NCBI RefSeq assembly: GCF_026624755.1
Contig: NZ_JAPMXC010000010.1
Coordinates: 114,875-178,874 of the forward strand
Length of the DNA: 64,000 bases
Reading direction: 5' to 3'
From: Robbsia betulipollinis
GTDB lineage: Bacteria; Pseudomonadota; Gammaproteobacteria; Burkholderiales; Burkholderiaceae
Shown here piece by piece: positions 17,488-26,130 of the stretch. The notes beneath the pieces are model-generated. The model ran no database searches. It was not told the origin of the DNA and saw only the letters and a list, made by a program, of their open reading frames with translations. Numbering within the stretch: the stretch's first letter is position 1; each line of letters opens with the position of its first letter. The position numbers and the translations under genes were made by a program.

Positions 17488-18564
17488 TCATGCAGGCACG
17501 ATTACCGTGTCCTGCGGGTCGAGCAGAAGGGTCATTTCCTCGCCAGGGGCCGCGATGCGCTGGCGGGCGCCGTAATTTCCCGGCTGCCGCACGCTGATCG
17601 CCGTGCCATCGGCGAGCGTCGCGAATACGCGCAGGCTTTCGCCCTGGTACAGGACCTCCGCGACACGGCAGACGAGGCGATTTGCGTGGGCGGGATGGGG
17701 GCCGTCATCGATGACCAATTTTTCGGTCTGCACGGCGAGCAACAAGGCGGCGCCATTCGGCAACGGGTGCGCCGTGCGCAGCGCGGTCTGGCCGAGCATC
17801 ACCGTATCGTCGCCCGCGCGCGTCACCGGCAGAAGCGTCGCTTCACCGATGAAACTCGCCACGAAGGCATCGCACGGGCGGTCGTACAGTTGCTCCGGTG
17901 CATCGATTTGCACCACCCTGCCGTGACGCATGACGGCGACGCGATCGCTCATGGTGAGCGCCTCGCGCTGGTCGTGCGTCACGTAGACAATCGTTGCCTC
18001 GAGTTTTCTGTGCAGCCTGCGCAGTTCGATCTGCATGGTCTCGCGCAGTTGCTTGTCGAGCGCGGACAGCGGCTCGTCCATCAGGATCAGTTGCGGCTCG
18101 AAGACCATCGCACGGGCCAGGGCCACGCGCTGACGCTGGCCGCCAGACAGCTGACTGATCGCGCGGTTCTCATAACCGCTCAGCTCGACCATCGCCAGCG
18201 CATCGGCGACCTTGCGCGCCCAGTCTGCTTTCGGCTGCCGGCGCGCGCGCAACGCGAACGCCACGTTCTCGCCCACGTTCATATGCGGAAACAGCGCGTA
18301 ATTCTGAAACACGATACCGATATCGCGTTGATGCGGCGGTGCAAAGGTAATATCGCGCTCGCCCACCCAGACCGACCCCGAACTCGGCCGCACGAAGCCG
18401 CCGAGAATGCCCAGCAGCGTCGTCTTGCCGGAACCGGACGGCCCCAGCAACGAAACGAACTCACCCGGCGCGATGTCGAGCGATACGTCGTCGAGCGCGA
18501 TGATCGACCCGTAGCGCTTCGTTGCCGACCGGATCGACACTCCCGCTTTCGCACCTGCATCCAT
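17488..18564 (-). CDS. ABC transporter ATP-binding protein, PotA-like
   Basis: A 358-residue ATPase. Walker A is GPSGSGKTTLL, Q-loop FQNYALFPHMNVGENV, signature LSGGQRQRVALARAM, Walker B LILMDEPLSALDK, and switch VTHDQREALTMSD. A C-terminal TOBE-type regulatory domain starts near residue 240 (FIGEATLLPV). It powers the permease pair encoded downstream. It is the first gene of the - strand operon ATPase–HAD–oxidase–permease–permease–aldehyde dehydrogenase, separated from the HAD gene by 96 bases. Confidence 0.9.
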   Translation of the reverse strand: MDAGAKAGVSIRSATKRYGSIIALDDVSLDIAPGEFVSLLGPSGSGKTTLLGILGGFVRPSSGSVWVGERDITFAPPHQRDIGIVFQNYALFPHMNVGENVAFALRARRQPKADWARKVADALAMVELSGYENRAISQLSGGQRQRVALARAMVFEPQLILMDEPLSALDKQLRETMQIELRRLHRKLEATIVYVTHDQREALTMSDRVAVMRHGRVVQIDAPEQLYDRPCDAFVASFIGEATLLPVTRAGDDTVMLGQTALRTAHPLPNGAALLLAVQTEKLVIDDGPHPAHANRLVCRVAEVLYQGESLRVFATLADGTAISVRQPGNYGARQRIAAPGEEMTLLLDPQDTVIVPA

Positions 18565-18620
18565 ACCATTTCCTCACGCGTAATGCCCTGCTGGAAAGCC
18601 GCCGAACTCACCGGTCGATC

Positions 18621-18686
18621 TCAATATACGGCGCGTCAATATTGTCGGCAATTCCCGAATTGTTGGATTAGGCATAACATGAGGTC
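18621..18686. promoter_or_regulatory. Palindromic control region between the PotA-like operon and lysR
   Basis: The 122-base divergent space holds CAATATTG (18637–18644, perfect palindrome), a related CAATAT at 18622, and CAATTCCCGAATTG (18649–18662, six-base arms). A LysR regulator commonly binds such T-N11-A-like palindromes between itself and its target. That this one does so is an inference. Confidence 0.6.
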
Positions 18687-19658
18687 ATGCCCAATCTACG
18701 CAAAAAACTCCCGAGCGCCAACGCACTGTTCGTTTTCGAGGCAGCGGCGCGCTGCGGTAATTTCACGCGCGCCGCGCAGGAACTGTATGTCAGCCAGCCT
18801 GCGGTCAGCCGCATGCTGGCGCGCATGGAGACCCATCTCGGCGTGCAGTTATTCGAGCGGATGCGCGGCGGCATCGTGCTGACGGAAAACGGGCGGATCC
18901 TGTACCGCAAAGTGTCGGAAGGCTTCAGCGGCATCGAGGCGGCGATCCGCGAGATCGAAGCGCGTTCGACCGGTGTGGAGTCGGTCACGCTATCGGTGTC
19001 CACCGCCTTCACCACGCATTGGCTCATGCCGCGCATGGACCGGCTGAACCGGGCATTTCCCTCGGTGGATCTGCGGTTCCAGCTGATTTCGGGACGTATC
19101 GGCGGACCGCTGGGCGAAGTCGATCTCGGCATGCGCTTCATGACGCAAAACGAGATGGATGACAACACCGTCCTCGTGATGCCGGAAACGCTCCTGCCCG
19201 TATGCAACCCGCGCTACGACGAACAGCGTCTCGCGGACCCCGCGGCGGAACACGACGACACGGTGATCGTGATGGACGACGGGGAGCGCGGATGGCACGA
19301 CCGTTTCGCGGCGTTCGCGACGCATCGCCGGCGGGCGGCGCTGATGTTGAGTTTCAACGACTACGCCATCGTCGTGCAGGCGGCGTTGCTCGGGCAAGGC
19401 ATTGCACTGGGTTGGCTGAATGTGGTGTCGCACTGGATCGCGGAAGGCGCGCTGCGGCCGGCCGAGCAGGAGCTGATCGTGACCCCGCGGCGCTGCTGTC
19501 TGGTGTCGCCACCGCACCGGACGATGCGCCCGGTCGTGGCGGCGATCCGCGACTGGGTCATCGAGGAGACGCGGGCGGACATGCGGCTTGTCGATCATGC
19601 CTATCCTGCACTGGGCGTGCGCGATGCGCTCAAGCAAGGGGGGTTGACGCTGAATTAG
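18687..19658 (+). CDS. LysR-family transcriptional regulator (GcvA-like)
   Basis: A 323-residue regulator. The N-terminal winged HTH reads SANALFVFEAAARCGNFTRAAQELYVSQPAVSRMLARME, starting with the LPSANAL segment typical of the GcvA subgroup. The C-terminal effector domain follows from about residue 95. It is divergent from the amine transport operon with palindromes between, so it most likely controls that operon. It is the last core-like gene before the accessory region. Confidence 0.9.
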   Translation: MPNLRKKLPSANALFVFEAAARCGNFTRAAQELYVSQPAVSRMLARMETHLGVQLFERMRGGIVLTENGRILYRKVSEGFSGIEAAIREIEARSTGVESVTLSVSTAFTTHWLMPRMDRLNRAFPSVDLRFQLISGRIGGPLGEVDLGMRFMTQNEMDDNTVLVMPETLLPVCNPRYDEQRLADPAAEHDDTVIVMDDGERGWHDRFAAFATHRRRAALMLSFNDYAIVVQAALLGQGIALGWLNVVSHWIAEGALRPAEQELIVTPRRCCLVSPPHRTMRPVVAAIRDWVIEETRADMRLVDHAYPALGVRDALKQGGLTLN

Positions 19659-19708
19659 CGTGGGAGATGACGTCGCGGTGCCGGTTTTCTCCACTCTGGA
19701 TCCCGGGC

Positions 19709-20137
19709 GATGATTGTGAAACAACCAGGTTTGAAATAAGGCGGGGGCCCCGAAAGGGGCTTTCTCCATCGCTTTGTCGACGCTGCCCCGCGACATTTTT
19801 GGAGCCCTCCTGTTTCGTTATCCAGCGCGCTTGATTCCCGACGACGGCACCTTCGCGGTGATGTTTTGCGATATCCCGGAAGCCCTCACCTGCGGCGCGC
19901 TACGCGTGAGGAAGCCATCGATATGGCGGGCGACGCGCTCGTGACGTCGATGGACTTCTACTTCGAGGACAAGCGGACGGTGCCGATGTCGTCCCAGCCA
20001 AACGTGGAGAAGTGCCGATCGATCTGCGGCACGCCACGAAGATCGACACGATCGCGACGGCGTTGGGGGCGTTGGGGGCGTTGGGGGCGTTGGGGGCGTT
20101 GGGGATGCGGTTGGCGGTGACGGTTGAGGCGGCGTAG
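19709..20137 (+). pseudogene. Decayed duplicate of the hicAB locus
   Basis: This stretch is a close copy of 22311–22835. It begins inside the last codons of hicA (MI-KQ-GLK stop), keeps the hicA–hicB spacer with the CCCCGAAAGGGG hairpin, and continues through hicB. Three lesions disable it. The hicB start ATG is CTG here (near 19811). Two extra bases near 19901 shift the frame. 123 bases are missing between two short repeats, TGATCGATCTG and TGATCGATTTG in the intact copy. The 3' end carries a 9-bp repeat expansion. Confidence 0.85.
20059..20103 (+). repeat. 9-bp tandem repeat, five copies
   Basis: Unit GGCGTTGGG is repeated five times without error inside the decayed hicB copy. The intact hicB has only two related units at the same place, so the array expanded after duplication. 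Each unit is three codons long. Confidence 0.9.
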
Positions 20138-20139
20138 TG

Positions 20140-20517
20140 TTACGGCACGTCCTGGTACAGCACACGCCCATGCGTGTTTAACCCCCGGAACGAGATTTCG
20201 CCGCGTTCCAATAACCCAGTCAAGCAGGGCTGCGACACGTTCAGCAGAATTGCCGCCTCCCGCATGGTCAATTCCGCACGGATCGGAATGACCGATACGG
20301 CATTGCCTTGCCCAACTTCCGACAGTAGCGCGCCGATAATCTTCAGCGTCGAAGCAGACAATTCGACCGAATGCACTTCGCCAGTGTCGTCCCTGAATTC
20401 AAACCGCCGCGTTTCAGCTTGGCTTGTGATCACGGTGGCAAGATCCCGACTTGCCGCACGGGCAAATTTCCGTTCGAAATCTGTTGGAAGCGATGAAGAT
20501 TCAACTGCGGCTTTCAT
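20140..20517 (-). pseudogene. HTH (excisionase-type) antitoxin-like protein, C-terminus cut off
   Basis: 125 residues. After an N-terminal segment (FERKFARAASRDLATVITSQAE) comes a helix-turn-helix of the excisionase/MerR-like type, TMREAAILLNVSQPCLTGLLERGEISF, followed by THGRVLYQDVP and a stop. Homologous antitoxins continue ~40 residues and are followed by a PIN-domain toxin. Here the frame ends exactly against the decayed hicB copy, so the C-terminal part and any toxin were lost at that junction. ATG 20517 is used; the DNA-binding part is intact. Confidence 0.65.
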
Positions 20518-20630
20518 GGTTTCTTCCCTCAAGCAAGTGATAGCGCGTTGTCGACCATCCCAGCCATCAAATCGCCGTGTTGGCCGTGTCATGCACCACG
20601 GCGTTTGTCGGCATCATCGCTTTTCTTCCA

Positions 20631-20936
20631 TTAGACACGCGCAAACTGTGCTCGCTCGACTTGCGGTGCACCATTCGCTCGAGCCTGCCACAAGTCATAA
20701 GCGGCCTGCTGGGCCACCCACAGGTCCGCCCGGCCGCCATTCTCGACGCCCAGCCAGCCTTCCAAGCGGAGCGCCATCTCCGGCGAAATCGCCGCGTGCC
20801 CGTGCAGGACCCGCGAAAGCGCGGCGCGTGTGACGCCCAACTGCGCGGCAGCCTGGGTGATCGAGATTCCCAGCGCGGGCAATATGTCCTCGCGAAGCGC
20901 CTCGCCGGGATGGGGGGGATTGAACATTTGAGACAT
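20631..20936 (-). CDS. higA: HigA-family antitoxin
   Basis: A 101-residue Xre-type antitoxin. It starts with the family signature NPPHPGEALREDILPALGI, then a helix-turn-helix ITQAAAQLGVTRAALSRVLHGHAAISPEMALRLE. It binds and neutralises HigB and represses the operon. ATG 20936 is chosen because AGGTG lies six bases upstream; GTG 20945 abuts the toxin stop. It is the second gene of a toxin-first pair, the usual higBA order. Confidence 0.9.
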   Translation of the reverse strand: MSQMFNPPHPGEALREDILPALGISITQAAAQLGVTRAALSRVLHGHAAISPEMALRLEGWLGVENGGRADLWVAQQAAYDLWQARANGAPQVERAQFARV

Positions 20937-20945
20937 GGCTGGCAC

Positions 20946-21224
20946 CTAGTGATAGTCCTGGTAATCGACCAATATGGCGTCATTTCCTTCGAATTTGAAG
21001 GTCAATCGCCAATTTCCATTCACGCTTACCGCATAGTGTCCGGCCAGTTTTCCATGCAACCCGTGGAAGCCCCAGCCGGGAACATTCATGTCCTGCGGGC
21101 TCACGGACACGTTTAATTTTGCCAGCAGCCGCCTGAGCTTGCTTTCGTGCGTCGCGGTAATTCCCGCCTTGCTCCCGGATACGAAAAACTCTTCCAAACC
21201 TTTATGCATAAACGACGTAATCAT
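20946..21224 (-). CDS. higB: HigB/RelE-type mRNA-cleaving toxin
   Basis: A 92-residue ribosome-dependent endoribonuclease. The sequence MITSFMHKGLEEFFVSGSKAGI at the start, NVPGWGFHGLHGKLAGHYAVSVNGNWRLTF and the C-terminal VDYQDYH are typical. The conserved basic and aromatic residues (HGLHGK, NGNWRLTF) are present. It lies immediately before higA. The upstream palindrome is the likely autoregulation site. Confidence 0.9.
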   Translation of the reverse strand: MITSFMHKGLEEFFVSGSKAGITATHESKLRRLLAKLNVSVSPQDMNVPGWGFHGLHGKLAGHYAVSVNGNWRLTFKFEGNDAILVDYQDYH

Positions 21225-21251
21225 TTCTCTTACGCATCCCTACGGTGTAGC

Positions 21252-21263
21252 GTATAGCTATAC
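21252..21263 (-). promoter_or_regulatory. Operator-like palindrome upstream of higBA
   Basis: GTATAGCTATAC is a perfect 12-bp palindrome 28–39 bases before the higB start, inside a TATA-rich stretch that can serve as -10. HigA-type antitoxins bind such palindromes to repress their own operon. Confidence 0.65.
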
Positions 21264-21901
21264 TATACGAACGCTATGGTCTTGTCAACGGCCCCGCCGC
21301 GGTCACCCAAGGACGTCAAGCGCTCGACAGCCTGCATCCAATAAATCTCATTCGTCTCACACCCCACCCACCCCAACCCCGCCTCCTTCGGCGCCATCAG
21401 AAACGTCCCCGACCCGGCGAACAGATCGCACACCACGCCGCTCTCCGGCACCAACCGCACGATCTCCCGCGCCAGTTCGAGCGGCTTCTCCGTCAAATGC
21501 CGCTTCGGCAATTCGAGTGCGCAGGCAAACACGCCCGGCAGATATACCTCCCGCCCCGGCATCGCCCCCTTGCTCGCCCACACAATGAATTCCGCCTGCT
21601 GCTTGAATCCACCCTTGCGCGGCCAGGAGCGGCGGGTGGTCTTGTCCCAAACAGTGATGCCGCAATGGATAAAGCCTGCGGCCTGCATGACGTCGGTGAG
21701 CGCGGGTAGCTGTCGCCAATCGATGAAACAGACGACCAGGCCGCCGGGCTTGAGCGCGCGTCGCGCCTCGCTCAACCAGGCATGACACCAGAACGACCAG
21801 GACCGCTGGTCCATGTTGTCGGATTCGAAGTCCTCGTAGACCTGCTTGGTGGCGTTGGGTCGGCCGGAGGTGTTCCCGAATACCAGTGGAGATGGCGGGG
21901 T
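21263..21901 (-). pseudogene. Site-specific DNA methyltransferase, C-terminal fragment
   Basis: The frame encodes the C-terminal two-thirds of a phage-type amino-methyltransferase. RPNATKQVYEDFESDNMDQRSWSFWCHAWL, then LVVCFIDWRQLPAL, and the AdoMet-binding FxGxG motif as CDLFAGSGTFLMAP near the end (the circularly permuted order of this class). The catalytic DPPY motif expected just before the readable part is missing: upstream is only TPPSPLVFG and then a stop codon at 21902–21904. The first in-frame ATG is at 21814. It ends over the higBA operator. It was probably a prophage or island methylase and is unlikely to be active. Confidence 0.75.
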
Positions 21902-22135
21902 TCAAACCGGAGATCGATGCGGCGGCGTGGCTGGTAAGAAAGGTGACGCATACGATTGGCGAGGGAGGAGCCGTAATGGCGTTGGAACTGGAGGTGAGCG
22001 AGGATTTGGTGAGTCGGCGACACCGGGGGCGGATACGGCGGACCAGCAACTAGCCGCCCGTCATACAGAAAATGCTTAAAAAGCGACACTTTTCAGACTT
22101 TTGGCAATTCCTAATGTAAACATTTTTGCTTACTA

Positions 22136-22141
22136 TATAAT
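22136..22141 (+). promoter_or_regulatory. Putative -10 box of hicAB
   Basis: TATAAT lies 24 bases before the hicA start in an AT-rich stretch with GTAA…TTAC half-sites (22116–22133). No good -35 at the right spacing is visible; the nearest TTGGCA (22101) is too far. Confidence 0.45.
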
Positions 22142-22165
22142 CTCTTTCGACGACACGGCGAGGCA

Positions 22166-22342
22166 GTGAAACAAAGCGAGTTGCGAAGGTGGATCGCGCG
22201 TCAGGGAGCGACGTTTTCCGAAGGCGCGAGACACGCGAAGATCTACCTGAACGAGCGGCAGTCAGTCATGCCGCGACACCCCGGGACTGAAATCGGGGAG
22301 GGACTCAAAAAGATGATTCTGAAACAACTAGGTTTGAAATAA
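22166..22342 (+). CDS. hicA: HicA mRNA interferase toxin
   Basis: A 58-residue double-stranded RNA-binding-like toxin, too short for most gene callers. It reads VKQSELRRWIARQGATF, GARHAKIYLNERQSV, PRHPGTEIGEGLKKMILKQLG. The catalytic His of the family falls at residue 23 (GARHAK), the position known in E. coli HicA, and the PRHPGxE motif is intact. The start is GTG 22166 with GAGGC upstream. It is followed after 70 bases by hicB, the standard toxin-first order. Confidence 0.9.
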   Translation: MKQSELRRWIARQGATFSEGARHAKIYLNERQSVMPRHPGTEIGEGLKKMILKQLGLK

Positions 22343-22412
22343 GGAGGAGGCCCCGAAAGGGGCTTTCTCCATCGCTTTGTCAGCCTTGCCCCGCAACATT
22401 CTTGGAGCCATC

Positions 22413-22835
22413 ATGTTTCGTTATCCAGCGCGCTTGATTCCCGACGACGGCACCTTCGCGGTGATGTTTCGCGATATCCCGGAAGCGCTCACCTGCGGCG
22501 CCACGCGCGAGGAAGCCATCGATATGGCGGGCGACGCGCTCGTGACGTCGATGGACTTCTACTTTGAGGACAAGCGGCCGGTGCCGATGCCGTCCAAGCC
22601 CAAACGCGGAGAGGTGCTGATCGATCTGCCGCCAAGCATCGCGGCGAAGGTGCTGCTGTTGAACGCGATGATCGCGCAAAAGGTCACGCCGAGCGAATTG
22701 GCGCGCCGGTTGAACACGCGCAGGCAGGAGATGCAGCGGGTGATCGATTTGCGGCACGCCACGAAGATCGACACGATCGCGGCGGCGTTGGGAGCGTTGG
22801 GGATGCGGCTGGCAATAACAGCCGATGCAACTTAG
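22413..22835 (+). CDS. hicB: HicB antitoxin with C-terminal HTH domain
   Basis: A 140-residue antitoxin. The N-terminal RNase-H-like domain reads FRYPARLIPDDGTFAVMFRDIPEALTCGATREEAIDMAGDALVTSMDFYFEDK. The C-terminal DNA-binding part is QKVTPSELARRLNTRRQEMQRVIDLRHATKIDTIAAALGALGM, the HTH that represses the operon. TTGGAG six bases before ATG 22413 decides the start. The spacer carries a hairpin (CCCCGAAAGGGG) that may tune hicA versus hicB expression. A broken copy lies 2.6 kb upstream. Confidence 0.9.
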   Translation: MFRYPARLIPDDGTFAVMFRDIPEALTCGATREEAIDMAGDALVTSMDFYFEDKRPVPMPSKPKRGEVLIDLPPSIAAKVLLLNAMIAQKVTPSELARRLNTRRQEMQRVIDLRHATKIDTIAAALGALGMRLAITADAT

Positions 22836-22927
22836 TAAAGCGTACAGAACAGCTCGAGCGCGATGCCTTGTAAGGGAAAATGATCGACAAAAACAGTTTC
22901 TGCGAAGGCACTACGCTGAGTTCCGCT

Positions 22928-24642
22928 TCATTCCATGCCCGATAGCAATGGCATTGCGGCTTCGGTAATTGCTTCTTCCTCATCAGAGGCTTCAGCTTCA
23001 TAAGCAATCTGCTGACGAAGCCACTTATCGCACAAAACTGGATCTTCCTTGATCTTTTTCTCGATGACTTGGCTCTCGCGGTATTCAGTTGCGGCAGCTG
23101 TCATTGTCCACACGACGTTAAGGCCCATTTCATCTACGGCACTACGAAGATCAGCCAAGCCGACACGAAAGAACTCCTTGCGTGGGTTGACCTTGTTCAA
23201 TTGTGCTTCGAAGAATTTTCGATGCAGGGTCTTTTCAAGTGCAGGTGCATTTTCAGACCAGATCATGGCATGTACATCGAAGGCGAAAGGAACGCTTGCA
23301 TCTCCTAACTCTTTCACACGATCCAGTGGCTCCAGCCGACGTGTTAATCCAACCTTGAAGACGTGCTCTCCAAACGATCCAATATTGGAGATTACGTATA
23401 CATGTCCTGCCTTTGTTTGTTGAGCCATTGACAGCGCCCGTCGATTTTTTTCTTCTGCCTGCCGCAATTTATTTGAAAGCTCGGAAAGCTGAGCCTCGAA
23501 CTGGGCCCTCTGTTCTTCGCTTGCGCGCGCGATCTGGCCATGGGCTTTTTCCATCGCGCGTCGTATCAGCTCTTCTTCTTTTGCCGAGTCCCGCATTGCT
23601 CGCTCATATTCCCGCCTTGAGCGCTCTTCTTCCCGCATCTGCTCACGAATTTGCCGTTGTTCTTCTCTTTCCTGCTCTTTCAATTCGTTTGTTCGTACAG
23701 CCCAAATAAGCTCGTCGATGCGTGCCTCAATATATTCCTTAACTATTTTAGCATTGCGAAATGCGGTCCCGTTATGGTTGACCAACGCAGCTGCATCTAC
23801 GATCTCCTGCCGTAGGGTTCCAAAATTATCTATTTTAGCACGCGTCAGAATTGAATCAACTTTGCCGTTGAAAGCATCTACGACAAATCTGATTGCGGTT
23901 TCCCTTCGATTTTTTTCTACATAGTCGCATTCAGCTGCTCGATTCTCGGTTGCCATCAATCTTGAGTAATTTCGAGCTAACTTGAGACTTTTACCAGCCT
24001 CTGTATGTGAATAGCTTTCTGCCAGTTCGTCAAGCAAACTATGGCTTGGCACCATATAACTGTCGCCATATCCGTCGACGACATTTTCATTGCGACGATA
24101 GTAGCCTCAAGACGATCAGCATTTTCAAGTGCACGAATTGCGTCGCCACCTATCTCCTCTGCTCTTTTTTTTGCATCGGAAATGACCTTGTCAGCCTGAC
24201 GGCTTGCAAGTGCGACCAGTTGTTCTGCCTCGCTACGTTTCGCTTTTGCAGCGATGTTTGTCTCCGCGAGAAGCTGAGTGGCTTGTTCGCTTGCACGCGC
24301 GATTCCAGCAGTTGCTTTTTGTTCCGCTGCTGCCAGCGCAGCAGCGGCACCTTCGAGCAACAGTTTAGCCTCAGCAGCCGCATCGCGGACCTCAGAAAAT
24401 TGCATTAAAGAGGCCCTTTCTGCCTCAGTCGCGAGCAGCTGCGCCTTGATTTCAGAAATCGTGTGCGTGCTGGCGGTCGCATTTAATTCAATCTCCCTTT
24501 GAATGTTTTCGAATCGTAGAGATAACTCCGCAAGCGCAGCTTTTTCTTTTTTGTAACTTGCAGATATCGAACGATATTGCTGAATTAAAATTGCGACAAT
24601 GACCAAAAGAAAGATATTGAAGTAAATCACGACCCCCTCCAT
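22928..24642 (-). pseudogene. DUF4041 / T5orf172 (GIY-YIG-like) protein, split by a one-base deletion
   Basis: Two adjacent frames form one gene. The upstream frame (24642 to ~24084) has an N-terminal TM segment (IYFNIFLLVIVAILIQQY) and a long Ala/Glu coiled coil. The downstream frame (to 22928) has the DUF4041 core (SLLDELAESYSHTEAGKSL, CDYVEKNRRETAIRFVVDAFNGKVDSIL), a highly charged helix, and a T5orf172 domain (GHVYVISNIGSFGEHVFKVGLTRR). Adding one A to the A4 run at 24084–24087 restores MKNVVDGYGDSYMVPSHSLL, the family sequence. The gene is AT-richer than its surroundings, so it was acquired. The start may be ATG 24642 or GTG 24630, which has GGAGG upstream. The family is often seen in phages and defence islands; its function is unproven. 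Confidence 0.8.
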
Positions 24643-24912
24643 TTCTCATATCTTTGATAAAAATCAAGTGCTTTTTATTGAATTTCAGCACCTATTCTTA
24701 TTCTACATCAGGGTTGTTTATTACATAAAATTTGAACGTTGTCATCTATCGTTTCGTAGTCCCACAAATCCTGCAAGAATCCGCCTTGCCACAGCCTGAT
24801 CGTGCGGATCAACATGCCGATAGCTATTTACCAATATGACCTCATCCAGCCACGCGCTGCCAACTGCTCGGCAACGTCTGGTGACCTTGCACCTACGCTG
24901 ATCCGTCGCGTC
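24643..24912. other. AT-rich intergenic stretch
   Basis: About 270 bases, with the promoter of the DUF4041 gene (TTGATAAAAATC and AT-rich DNA near 24655–24735). No coding potential is recognised before the primase-helicase remnant begins. Confidence 0.4.
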
Positions 24913-25975
24913 ATGCTGGACAACCAGCTGCACAACACCGACCAGTGGGCCAAGTTCGGCCCCATCTGGACGCGCGGCCCATTCCTGCGCATGGTCAACA
25001 TCCTCGAACGTGGCGTCGACCTGGGCGCCCGGCACGCCGTCAATTCGTCGGCCTCGCCTGGCGCGACGGGCGCCTGGTCGTCAACGAAGGCCCCGGCTGC
25101 TATTTCACCGAGGCCGACAAGCAGTGCCCATATCACAACCTCACCTTCCCCGGCGCCGCGTCGGTGACGCCCGGCGCGTCCTCACCGCCTACCAGCAGAC
25201 CTTCAAGCAGAACGCCGCCACCATTCCCCTCGTCTGCGCCCCCGTCATGCTCGCCGGCGAGGACGTCCCGGTGCGCAGCCTCCTCGGCAAGGTCATCCGC
25301 ACCACCCTAACCGGCAAGCGCGGCCCGCTGCTGCCCGACGACCTGCCGCGCTTCCCCGTGCGTCAATGGCTCGACTTCCTCGCCCGGCTGAACAAGCGCG
25401 ACCTCCTCGCCCGCTACGGCGCCGCGCGCGAGCCGTGCCTGGCCAACAGCCGCGCGAGCGGCGCCGACGACGGCGCGCTGCGCATGGCCGGCAACTATGC
25501 CGCCGTGCTGCTCGCCTGGCGCGTCCTCTGCGAATTCACCGGCATGGACGAGACCGAGGGCGGCTTCACGCACGACCTCCTCGCCGAGATGAACAGCCAC
25601 ATCGCCGAGACCAGCGCCGACCGCGAACCCTGGGTCTGGATCCTCGAAACCGTCCTCTCCGAGATCGACGGCGGCAACTACAAGCACCCCTACACATTCG
25701 GCGTCGTCGACGAGGAAGTCTGCATCCTGCTGCGCACCGGCCACGTCATGGACCACATCGCCCACACCGCGAGCCTGCGCGACAAGTGGAACGCCCTGCC
25801 GGTCAAGTCCGGTCGCGTCTTCAAAAAGCAGTTGCAGCAGGCCGGCGTGGTGGTCGGCGACAAGGAAGTCGAGCGCCGCATCTTCATGCGCCGCGTGCCC
25901 TACCTCACGGCGCTGTCGCTGCGCCGCCTCGAAAGCTTCGGTCTGCACGTCTGCGTGCGGGACGACCTGCGATGA
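24913..25975 (+). pseudogene. DUF927-type island primase-helicase, decayed
   Basis: The remains of a phage/island helicase. The order is frame 1 to LGARHAVN, then frame 3 from RQFVGLAWRDGRLVVNEGPGCYFTEADKQCPYHNLTFP, then frame 2 from ARRVLTAYQQTFKQNAATIPLVCA onward: two single-base deletions, near 25043 and 25170. After IPLVCA the sequence jumps to PVMLAGEDVPVRSLLGKV. In the family about 110 residues including the Walker A motif lie between, so the ATPase core is deleted. The long C-terminal part (RFPVRQWLDFLARLNK, ASGADDGALRMAGNYAAVL, GHVMDHIAHTASLRDKWN) is open to 25975. The protein cannot hydrolyse ATP. It belonged to an older element together with the integrase at 26.7 kb. Confidence 0.7.
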
Positions 25976-26130
25976 CGCGCCACGACAGAACCGCCCCCGA
26001 AACCGGGCACCGGGCCCGTTTTCGCCAACGGGGCAGCACGGGGAGCGCGAAAAACACGTGGATTTCCGGGGTGCCGCTTCCCAAGTCATTGATTCGGGAA
26101 GCGAAGTGCGCCATACGACACCCCGATTTT

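Noticed and set aside
22101-22106. TTGGCA as the -35 box of hicAB
   Set aside because: It is 29 bases from the TATAAT, too far for a sigma-70 promoter.
24084-24090. Programmed frameshift in the DUF4041 gene
   Set aside because: The site ATG AAA ATG is not a good slippery heptamer and the A run is only four long, so mutation or a sequencing error is more likely.
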